From NCBI RefSeq assembly GCF_001010415.1, contig NZ_JPLE01000032.1, forward strand, positions 62,001-126,000: DNA of 64,000 nt, given 5' to 3'. The notes under the pieces are model-generated. The model worked only from the letters and a program-made list of their open reading frames with translations, ran no database searches and was not told where the DNA came from. How positions within the stretch are numbered: position 1 is the stretch's first letter; each line of letters opens with the position of its first letter. The position numbers and the translations under genes are program-made. This document shows positions 1 through 6,989 of the stretch, in pieces. The DNA is from Xanthomonas pisi DSM 18956. Lineage in GTDB: Bacteria; Pseudomonadota; Gammaproteobacteria; Xanthomonadales; Xanthomonadaceae.

Positions 1-214
<214 letters not shown>

Positions 215-488
215 GTGGTGTGGAGAGCGTGGGAGCGTTAGCTGTCTGCGCCAGGGAAACGATGGAAGCGGCGCAAGGGAAGGCGGGCGGGGCGCGAGTG
301 GAAGCAGAGGGCGCAGCGCCAACCGCCAACCTCAACTAGGGCCCTGCTCCAGCCAAGAGCGGGATTGAGGTGACGGTTGAGCATCAAGAAGGTGGTAGGC
401 AACGCTGGCTCCGCACTGGGCGGTAGCCGCCCTGTGCTCATGCAATGTTGCGGGCTGTGTGGAGCTGATAGCCGTTTCGCTCTTCATG

Positions 489-540
489 GCTTGGCCCGTA
501 CCCTCACCCCAACCCCTCTTCCGGCGGGAGAGGGGCTTTG
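489..540. repeat. Intergenic hairpin repeat, copy 1 (CCCCAACCCCTCT family)
   Basis: Contains ACCCTCACCCCAACCCCTCT followed by a complementary GGCGGGAGAGGGG arm, giving a stem of about 8 bp. It matches the copy at 628-680 with very few differences, including flanks. Related hairpins lie at 16973-17020 and, in the opposite orientation, at 44205-44285. This is a dispersed non-coding repeat family. Confidence 0.75.
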
Positions 541-627
541 CTGTTTTTCTCTCCAGGTGGGAGGGCGTGATGCTGCGGCTTTCGACGTTGGGCACTGCTT
601 GATGTCTCGCGTGCTCGGCCGTGCGTG

Positions 628-680
628 GCTTGGTCCGTACCCTCACCCCAACCCCTCTCCCGGCGGGAGAGGGGCCTTTG
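628..680. repeat. Intergenic hairpin repeat, copy 2 (CCCCAACCCCTCT family)
   Basis: Second copy of the element at 489-540, in the same orientation and about 90 bp downstream of it. The inner inverted repeat CCCCTCTCCC/GGGAGAGGGG is perfect here, whereas copy 1 has a T mismatch. It lies just upstream of the alkyltransferase-like gene and could affect its 5' leader. Confidence 0.75.
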
Positions 681-774
681 CGTTTTCGTCAAGATAGCCT
701 TGGGTGACGCGCTTGGTCGCAGAAGCGCGGTGGCCCGGCCGGCATCGAGTCGCGTCAGCTGGCATTCTTGCCTG

Positions 775-1188
775 ATGTCCAAACCTCGCCAGCCATCTTT
801 GCGTTCGTTCGCAGCTGCCAAGTCCGCCACCTGTTCCGCGTCAACGCCGGTAGCGCTCTCAGGTGAGCAGGCGCGGCTGCGTATTCTTGATGTCATCCGC
901 GCCATTCCTGCCGGTCAGGTCGCCGGCTACGGCGAGGTCGCTGTGCGTGCCGGGTTGCCTGGGCGTGCGCGCATGGTGGCGCGTGTGCTCAGTGGCAATG
1001 ACGATCCGGATCTGCCCTGGCATCGGGTGCTCCGTAGCGATGGGCGCATTGCGTTGCCGCCGGGGTCGCCCGGCTACCATGCGCAATGCCAGCGGCTGCG
1101 TGCGGAGGGCGTGCCGGTGGTGCAGGGGCGGGTGCGCCGCGCCACGGCCGCGCAGCGGCTGGATGCGGCCGTGTGGGGTCCTTCATAA
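775..1188 (+). CDS. Alkyltransferase-like protein (ATL, MGMT family without the active cysteine)
   Basis: A 138-residue protein of the O6-alkylguanine-DNA alkyltransferase fold. The helix-turn-helix region (about residues 35-75) includes GQVAGYGEVA and an RARMVARVLS recognition segment. The motif that is PCHR in active MGMT/Ogt reads PWHRV, with Trp82 replacing the acceptor cysteine. This is the hallmark of ATL proteins, which bind and flip alkylated guanine and hand it to nucleotide-excision repair. The ATG at 775 was chosen because upstream codons translate the hairpin repeat. The first ~30 residues are Ser/Ala-rich and not part of the domain, so the true start could be slightly different. 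Confidence 0.85.
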   Translation: MSKPRQPSLRSFAAAKSATCSASTPVALSGEQARLRILDVIRAIPAGQVAGYGEVAVRAGLPGRARMVARVLSGNDDPDLPWHRVLRSDGRIALPPGSPGYHAQCQRLRAEGVPVVQGRVRRATAAQRLDAAVWGPS

Positions 1189-1228
1189 GGCTGACGTTAT
1201 CATCTGCAGCATTCAGAAGGATGCCGCC

Positions 1229-1930
1229 ATGCCTCAATTGCCGCCCGTTACCAAAGCACTGTTGATCGCCAATATCGGCCTGTTCCTGCTGCAATGGGCC
1301 CTGGGCGATCTGGGGGCGGGGGTGTTGCCATCCGACTCCAGCTTGTCGTGGCTCATGCTGTGGCCGATTTCCAACGGCTTTGATGCGTTCTCGCCGGGCG
1401 CCAGCTTCATGCCGTGGCAGTTGTTGACTTACGCGTTTTTGCACAGCGGCTTCAATCAGTTGTTCTTCAGTGCGCTGGTGATCTTTATGTTCGGCGCGCC
1501 GTTGGAGCAGACCTGGGGCCAGAAGCGCTTTTTGACGTACTACCTGGTGTGTGTTGCGGGGGCTGGTGTGTGCCAGCTCTTGATGGCCTGGATCGTCCAG
1601 AGCGTGGCACCTGTACTGGGAGCGTCCGGTGGCGTGTTCGGCCTATTGTTCGCTTACGCCATGCTGTTTCCCAAGCAGCGCGTGATGTTGTTGTTCCCGC
1701 CGATCCCGATGAATGCACGTACCTTGGTCATTGTGGTCGGTTTGATCGAGGTGATGCTGGGTGTACTCGGTCAGCGATCGGGAATTACATATTTCGCCTA
1801 TCTTGGCGGGATGCTGTTCGGTTGGTTGATGATTCGCTATTGGCGCGGCCAGTCGCCGTTTGGCGGCAGCGGTGGCCGCAAGGGTGGCGGCGGAAAGGGG
1901 CGCAAGCCGCCGCTGCGGGTGGTGCGCTGA
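1229..1930 (+). CDS. Rhomboid-family membrane protein with altered catalytic positions
   Basis: A 233-residue polytopic protein of the rhomboid fold, with hydrophobic helices and a basic Gly-rich C-terminus (GGSGGRKGGGGKGRK). The serine motif GASGGVFG is present (Ser133). However, the loop that is normally HxxxxHxxxN reads HSGFNQLFFS: Gln77 and Ser81 stand where GlpG has His150 and Asn154. The helix-6 histidine (usual AHLGG) is Tyr191 in AYLGG. Each change could come from one base substitution. A serine protease lacking its dyad histidine should be inactive, so this may be a pseudoprotease or a decaying gene. Compare the intact rhomboid at 20703-22169. The ATG at 1229 follows a weak ribosome-binding site. 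Confidence 0.85.
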   Translation: MPQLPPVTKALLIANIGLFLLQWALGDLGAGVLPSDSSLSWLMLWPISNGFDAFSPGASFMPWQLLTYAFLHSGFNQLFFSALVIFMFGAPLEQTWGQKRFLTYYLVCVAGAGVCQLLMAWIVQSVAPVLGASGGVFGLLFAYAMLFPKQRVMLLFPPIPMNARTLVIVVGLIEVMLGVLGQRSGITYFAYLGGMLFGWLMIRYWRGQSPFGGSGGRKGGGGKGRKPPLRVVR

Positions 1931-2008
1931 GTCGCGCGGCGCTGTGCCGGATCGGCTTGATGCGTAGCAGCGACGCTGGCTGCGATTGACGCTGCCGGTC
2001 ATGCCTCA

Positions 2009-2030
2009 TCGCGGCCGGGGCCGCTCCTAC
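2009..2030 (-). repeat. GTAGGAGCGG-type REP element
   Basis: Reads GTAGGAGCGGCCCCGGCCGC on the minus strand, a short GC-rich palindrome with the GTAG head. Similar heads occur at 19988, 28921, 29067-29090, 35374 and 35625. GTAG-headed REPs (for example the SMAG elements of Stenotrophomonas) are known in this bacterial family. Confidence 0.65.
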
Positions 2031-2218
2031 CAGAGCAAGAGTGCGGACGGCATAGCGTCGGAAGCAGGTGGGCGCTGGCGCATCTGGCGACCAGCGGACT
2101 GGGCAGCGAGCAGGCTGTAATGCAATCCAGGGAAGGGGCTGGCTGGATGCTGATCCGAGGATGGGTTTTGCTAGATCCAGCGGAAAGCGGATCGAGTTAA
2201 AGGCGGAACAGGCGAGAA

Positions 2219-2324
2219 GCAGATCAAACCAAGGCAGATCAAGCAAAGACGGATTGAGCAAAACGCACATCAATCCAAAGCAGATCAAGCCAAGGACAGA
2301 TCAAGCGAAAGACAGATCAAGCAT
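2219..2324. repeat. Imperfect tandem repeat, about seven units of 15-16 bp
   Basis: Units resembling GCAGATCAAGCCAAG recur roughly seven times with substitutions and 1-base length changes; the core AGATCAAGC is the best conserved part. The block is purine-rich and less GC-rich than its surroundings, and carries many GATC sites. It is non-coding as far as can be seen. Confidence 0.7.
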
Positions 2325-2344
2325 TTCCGTCACGAACGCCCATG

Positions 2345-2376
2345 AAAAAGAAGAGCGCGGAATCCGCGCTCTTCTT
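2345..2376 (-). terminator. Rho-independent terminator of the first M13 peptidase gene
   Basis: A 13-bp perfect stem (AAGAAGAGCGCGG / CCGCGCTCTTCTT) with a 3-nt loop. On the minus strand it is followed by a run of five Ts, 20 bp past the stop codon of the gene ending at 2397. Confidence 0.85.
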
Positions 2377-2396
2377 GTTGCCGATCGTGTCGGGAC

Positions 2397-4409
2397 TCAG
2401 CGCCAGAGCTTGATCTGGTCTGCGTCCACGCGCTGCATCGGCTGGCCCGCCTTGCAGCTGAACGCTGCACCGAATTCCGGCAGGTTGGACAGCGGGCCAT
2501 TGGTGCGCCACTGGCCCGGTGCGCGGATGTCGGCGCTTGCGCGCTGCACCGCTTCGTTCGGCGACAGCTGCTGTGCCCACAGGCCGGCCCAGGCGGTGAA
2601 GAACGCCTGCTTGTCGGCTTCGGTGGCGGCCGGTTGCGCCTTGCTGAAGGCCTGCAAGGCCAGTTCGACACCGGCCAGGTCGGCGAGGTTTTCTTCGGCC
2701 GTCTGCGCGCCGTTGACCTTGACGTTGGGCACGCCCGGGTACGGATAGGCGGCGAACTGGTTGGCGACCTTGCCGGTCAGCTGGGTCCAGCTGCTCTTTT
2801 CGGCAGGTGTCCACCAGCTGCGCAGCTCGCCCTTGGCGTCGACCAGCGAACCCTTGGCATCGATCGCACGGGTGAGTTCGTGCGCGACCAGCGCGCCGTA
2901 GGCGCCGTACTGGGCCGCCGGGGTGCTGCCGGTGGTCAGCACCGGTGCCTGCAATACGGCTGCGGTGACGATCAGGCGGTTCTGCGCGATGTCGTAGGCC
3001 ACCGCCGGCTGCTGCGGCAGCACGTCCCAACGACGGTCCGCGTTGCCCTTGCCGATGCGCTTCATCTCTTCGCGGTGACGCCAGGTCGAGGCGATCAGCA
3101 TGTTGCCGCCAAAGCTGCCGCGGCCCATCGGCTGCACGGTGTAATCCAGATCGCGGCGCGGTGCGCCGACTTCGATCTTCATCGCCGCCAGCTTGGCCTT
3201 GGCCTCGGCGATCACCTCACCGTTGCCCCAGCCGGTGCGCTCCAGCGCGGCCAGCTGCGCGTCGCGCACCTGGTCGGCAATGGACTCGGCCTGGCGACGG
3301 GTGTCGCTGCTCAGGTAACGCGCCACGTACTCGCGCCCCAGCATCGGGCCGGCAGCGATATTGATCGCGTCCAGCACCTGCTGCCAGCGCTGCGGCGGCA
3401 TGGCGTCGCCGCGCAGCAGACGGCCGCGGAACTGGTATTCGGCATCGTGGAAGCTCTTGGACAGATACGGCGCCATCGCATCGCCGACGCGCCAGCGCAG
3501 GTAGGCCTTCCACTGCTCCGGCTTGATGCTGACGATCATGCTGTCGAGCTGCTTGAACATGGCCGGGTCGGCCATCGACACCAGGTCGTCCTTGACGCCC
3601 TGCGCTTCCAGGAAGTCGGCCAGGCGCAGGTTCTTGTACTGCTTGGTCAGCTCCTTGGTGGCGATCGGGGCATAGTTGTTGAACGGGTTGTTGATGCCCT
3701 GCACCGACTGCGCGCTACGCGCCAGTGCGGTTTCGATCTGCAGCACGGAGGCGGCATCGGCGTCGAGCTTGTCGGCCGGGGTGCCGGTCAGTGCCAGGAT
3801 CTGCTTGACGTAGGCGCGGTAGCGGCCCATCAGCGCCTGGGTGTCGGCATCGGTGCGGGTGTAGAACGCCGGATCCGGCAGGCCCATGCCGCCCTGCATG
3901 AAGTAGCCGATGTGGCGGTCCAGCGCCTTCAGGTCCACGTCCGGGCCGAAGTTGAAACCGACCGGGATGCCGACCTGGTGCAGCGCGGCGATCGAAGCGG
4001 GCACATCCTTGGCCTTCTTGATCGCGTCGATGCGCGACAGCAAGGGGGCGATCGGGTTGGAGCCGTCCTTTTCCACCGCGGCCTCATCCAGGCCGCTGGC
4101 CCAGAAGTCGCCGAGCAGCTTCTGTACGTTGCCTTGTGGCGCCTTCATCGATGCGTCCAGCAGCTCGCGTTGCTGCTGCAGGGCACGCTCGGACAGCTGG
4201 CCCAGGGCGGTGACGGCACCGGCCTGCGGCACCGGGTTGGCCTTGAGCCAGCCGGCGTTGGCGTAGTCGTAGAAATCGGTGCAGGCCGCAGACACGGCCG
4301 GCGCCTTGGGGGCTGCCTTCTTCTTGCGAGCGGCGTCGGCGTCGGGAGCAGACAGCAGCGTGATCAGGCTGAAGCCAAGAGCGAGGGCAAGCGGGCGAAT
4401 GGTGGGCAT
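2397..4409 (-). CDS. M13-family metallopeptidase paralogue with degenerate zinc motif
   Basis: 670 residues with an N-terminal Sec signal (about residues 1-26, ending ADA), so probably periplasmic. Neprilysin/PepO features are present: an N-terminal M13 domain starting CTDFYDYANAGWLKANPVP, and a C-terminal catalytic domain with AEENLADLAG, the third-ligand motif. The HExxH helix reads VAHELTRAID: His510 and Glu511 are kept, but the second zinc histidine is Arg514 (CGT; one base from CAT). Zinc binding and peptidase activity are therefore doubtful. The next two genes on the same strand are intact paralogues. A strong terminator follows the stop. It could be a regulatory pseudoenzyme or a recently inactivated copy. 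Confidence 0.9.
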   Translation of the reverse strand: MPTIRPLALALGFSLITLLSAPDADAARKKKAAPKAPAVSAACTDFYDYANAGWLKANPVPQAGAVTALGQLSERALQQQRELLDASMKAPQGNVQKLLGDFWASGLDEAAVEKDGSNPIAPLLSRIDAIKKAKDVPASIAALHQVGIPVGFNFGPDVDLKALDRHIGYFMQGGMGLPDPAFYTRTDADTQALMGRYRAYVKQILALTGTPADKLDADAASVLQIETALARSAQSVQGINNPFNNYAPIATKELTKQYKNLRLADFLEAQGVKDDLVSMADPAMFKQLDSMIVSIKPEQWKAYLRWRVGDAMAPYLSKSFHDAEYQFRGRLLRGDAMPPQRWQQVLDAINIAAGPMLGREYVARYLSSDTRRQAESIADQVRDAQLAALERTGWGNGEVIAEAKAKLAAMKIEVGAPRRDLDYTVQPMGRGSFGGNMLIASTWRHREEMKRIGKGNADRRWDVLPQQPAVAYDIAQNRLIVTAAVLQAPVLTTGSTPAAQYGAYGALVAHELTRAIDAKGSLVDAKGELRSWWTPAEKSSWTQLTGKVANQFAAYPYPGVPNVKVNGAQTAEENLADLAGVELALQAFSKAQPAATEADKQAFFTAWAGLWAQQLSPNEAVQRASADIRAPGQWRTNGPLSNLPEFGAAFSCKAGQPMQRVDADQIKLWR

Positions 4410-4520
4410 CGAGAAGAAGGGTGGCCAGATTGAAGTCGGCGGAGTTTAGCAAGGCTGCGCCTCGCGCAGGCGGGCGGCCGCAGCCGTTTGTCATCGGTAC
4501 CGGCCGTCTGCATGAATGCG

Positions 4521-4544
4521 ACAGGCCCGCGTTCGCGGGCCTGT
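4521..4544. other. Perfect GC-rich stem-loop between two M13 genes
   Basis: ACAGGCCCGCG and its perfect complement are separated by 2 nt, 40 bp downstream of the second M13 gene (minus strand). No T-tract follows on the minus strand, so it may stabilise the mRNA end or partially terminate rather than act as a full intrinsic terminator. Confidence 0.5.
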
Positions 4545-4584
4545 GCGTCCTACCACTGTGCTGGAAGCGCTTGCAGCCGCTGGC

Positions 4585-6684
4585 TTACCAGATCACCACC
4601 CGGTCCTTCTCGGGCCGCACCATCGCATCGCCCGGCTTGCAGGCGAATGCACTGGCGAACTGCGGCATGTTCGAAGGCGGCGCAATGGCGCGCAGGTTGC
4701 TGGGCGCGTGCGGGTCCGAGGCCAGGTAGACCATCTGCTGCTGTTCGCGTACGCGTTGACGCCAGCTGCGCGCAAACGCCAGAAAGAACCGTTGATCGGG
4801 GCTGTAGCCGTCGATCGCCTTTGCCCGCTCGGGATGCTGATGCAGGGCGGTCTGCAGCGCGTCGTAGGCCACGTTGGTGCCGCCCAGGTCGGCGATATTT
4901 TCGCCCAGGGTGAGCTTGCCGTTGACGTGCAGCGTCGGGTGTTTGGGCAGTGGGGTATAGGCATCGAACTGGTCGACCAGCTGCGCGCTGCGCTGCTCGA
5001 ACTTGCGTCGATCCTCGGCAGTCCACCAGTTGACGTTGTTGCCTGCACCATCGAACTGGCTGCCCTGGTCGTCGAACCCATGTGTTGCTTCGTGACCGAT
5101 CACCGCGCCAATTCCGCCGTAGTTCAACGCATCGTCGGCGCTGGCGTCAAAGTACGGCGGTTGCAGGATCGCTGCGGGGAAATTGATGGAATTGGTGCTG
5201 GGGTCGTAATACGCGTTGACCGTCTGCGGGGTCATCTGCCAGCGTTTGCGGTCAGTCGGTTTACCGATCTGCGCGATGTCGTAGCGATAGTTGAACTTGG
5301 CCGCGGCCTGCAGATTGCGGTAGTACGCGCCGGGGACGATCTCCAATCCGGACCAGTCGCGCCAGGCATCCGGATAGCCGATCTTGGGCAGGAAGGTGTT
5401 CCACTTGGCGATGGCCTTGTCCTTGGTTTCCGCGCTCATCCAGTCGACGTTCTCGATGCGCGTCTTGAGCGCGGCGCGGACGTTGTCCACCAGTTCGCTG
5501 GCGCGCTGCTTGGCCTCGGGCGTAAACACCTTGGCGACGTAGAGTTGACCCACGCCTTCGCCCATTGCGCCATTGACCGCGCGCAGGACGCGCTTCCAGC
5601 GTGGCAGTTGCTCTGGCTGCCCGGAGAGGGTCTTGCCGTAGAACGCAAAGCGGTTGTCGACGAATGCCTTGCTGAGCTGCGCGGCTGCCTCATCAATCGC
5701 ATGGAAGCGCAGGTAAGCCTGCCACTGCGCGATCGGCGCAGTGGCCAGTTCATGATCGAATGCAGCGAAAAAGCGCGGCTGCGCCAGCGAGAAGCCCTTG
5801 CCGATCTCCACGCCCTGGGTGGCGAAGAAATCTTTCCACGGAAAGTGCGGCGTGAGCTTGTCCGCCTCGGCGAGACTGACCAGGCGATACTGGTTTTTCG
5901 GCTCACGCGCCTCCACCGGCTTCATCGACGCGGCAGCCAGACGTGTTTCGAGTGCCAGCACATCGTTTGCCTGCGTCTTGGCCACGTCGGCAGAACTGCC
6001 GTTGAGTTCGAACGACCTGGCGATGTAGGCCAGATAGGCGGCGCGGATGGATGCGTGCTCGGCGTCGGTGTAGTAGTCCTTGGTTGGAAGGCCCAGGCCG
6101 CCTTCCTGGGTAAACGCAATCTGCATGTCGGCATTGTGGAAGTCTGCGCCGGCCCCGAATCCGAACACCTGTCCATCGCCTTCGCCATGACGGCTGATGA
6201 TGTAACCGGCGACATCCTTGCCCGACTTCAACGCGGCAATGGTGTCCAGTTGTGGCTGGATCGGCTGGGCGCCTGCCGCTTCGATGGCAGCTTCGTCCAT
6301 GCCGGCGGCATAGAGCGTTCCGATTTTTTGCTCCAGCGGATTTGCAGCTTTGCCTGGCTGTGCGGCCGTTTCGACAATGTTGCGCTGAATGGTCATGCTT
6401 TTTTCGGTGAGGATCTCGTCCACGCCCCAACTGGTGCGATCGGGCGGAATCGGATTGGTGTTCGCCCATTTGCCGTTGACGAATTCGTCGAGGTTCTGGC
6501 AGGCGCTGGCTGCCGGGCCGAGTTCGCTGATGTCGAACGCAGGCGTTGCCGGCGTGGCAGGGGCAGCCGCAGGTGTCCGGGGTGAGGTGTTTGCCTGCGT
6601 GCCGGTGTCCTCGGCGTTGCGCTTGCAGCCTGTCAGGGCCACAACCAGGGCAAAGGCGAGCGTGGAAGTCTTGAGCAATGGCAT
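4585..6684 (-). CDS. M13-family metallopeptidase, lipoprotein (PepO-like)
   Basis: 699 residues. The start at 6684 (MPLLKTSTLAFALVVALTGCKRN) gives a textbook lipoprotein signal with lipobox LTGC, so the upstream in-frame codons are excluded. After an Ala/Pro/Thr-rich linker comes the M13 N-terminal domain (ASACQNLDEFVNGKWANTN). The catalytic domain carries GHEATHGFDDQG (His531, Glu532, His535) and GENIADLGG, a complete zinc site. Predicted to be an envelope-anchored oligopeptidase. It is the middle member of three tandem paralogues on the minus strand, 175 bp upstream of the degenerate copy and 305 bp downstream of the third. Confidence 0.93.
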   Translation of the reverse strand: MPLLKTSTLAFALVVALTGCKRNAEDTGTQANTSPRTPAAAPATPATPAFDISELGPAASACQNLDEFVNGKWANTNPIPPDRTSWGVDEILTEKSMTIQRNIVETAAQPGKAANPLEQKIGTLYAAGMDEAAIEAAGAQPIQPQLDTIAALKSGKDVAGYIISRHGEGDGQVFGFGAGADFHNADMQIAFTQEGGLGLPTKDYYTDAEHASIRAAYLAYIARSFELNGSSADVAKTQANDVLALETRLAAASMKPVEAREPKNQYRLVSLAEADKLTPHFPWKDFFATQGVEIGKGFSLAQPRFFAAFDHELATAPIAQWQAYLRFHAIDEAAAQLSKAFVDNRFAFYGKTLSGQPEQLPRWKRVLRAVNGAMGEGVGQLYVAKVFTPEAKQRASELVDNVRAALKTRIENVDWMSAETKDKAIAKWNTFLPKIGYPDAWRDWSGLEIVPGAYYRNLQAAAKFNYRYDIAQIGKPTDRKRWQMTPQTVNAYYDPSTNSINFPAAILQPPYFDASADDALNYGGIGAVIGHEATHGFDDQGSQFDGAGNNVNWWTAEDRRKFEQRSAQLVDQFDAYTPLPKHPTLHVNGKLTLGENIADLGGTNVAYDALQTALHQHPERAKAIDGYSPDQRFFLAFARSWRQRVREQQQMVYLASDPHAPSNLRAIAPPSNMPQFASAFACKPGDAMVRPEKDRVVIW

Positions 6685-6989
6685 GGACGTCAGCCGCAGT
6701 GAGGGGCAAGGACGCTGAGCATAAGCGGGCGCGAGCTTGCCTGCGCACGCGTTGAGCTTTGTTGAGGCTTGTGTGTCGATGCCGTTATGCATGCAGTCCC
6801 GGTGGTGTGCAGTGTGCCGCGGGGGCGGCGTTCGGATGCCTGCGGCGTTGATTGAACTGCGTGACTCGAAACGAAGGTGGCTGGCCAGCGTGATTCACCT
6901 GCCGAGCAGAAGAACGATCCGAAAAGTCCCAAAAAAAAACGGGCGACGATCTTGCGATCGCCGCCCGCCTGATTTACCGCAATGCGCAA
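6685..6989. other. Intergenic region between two M13 genes
   Basis: 305 bp with the intrinsic terminator of the third M13 gene at its right end (6931-6968) and presumably the promoter of the second. No credible gene. Confidence 0.6.
6931..6968 (-). terminator. Rho-independent terminator of the third M13 peptidase gene
   Basis: GGGCG-CGATC arms pair around a short loop (6941-6967). On the minus strand the stem is followed by nine Ts (the A-run at 6931-6939). It begins about 22 bp past the stop of the gene ending at 6990. Confidence 0.85.

Larger units (their letters stand above)
1931..2396. other. Intergenic region with REP element, degenerate tandem repeat and terminator
   Basis: 466 bp between the rhomboid gene and the convergent peptidase gene. 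It contains a GTAGGAGCGG-type REP (2009-2030), an imperfect 15-16-bp tandem repeat (about 2219-2324) and a rho-independent terminator for the minus-strand peptidase (2345-2376). No credible gene was seen. Confidence 0.6.

Noticed and set aside
2219-2324. CRISPR-like array
   Set aside because: Units are 15-16 bp, contiguous and degenerate, without spacers of constant length; no cas genes nearby.
2634-4433. A 599-codon plus-strand open frame opposite the first M13 gene
   Set aside because: Antisense shadow of a high-GC gene; the minus-strand frame has a signal peptide, M13 motifs and a terminator. The same applies to the long plus-strand frames at 4516-6585 and 7113-9095.
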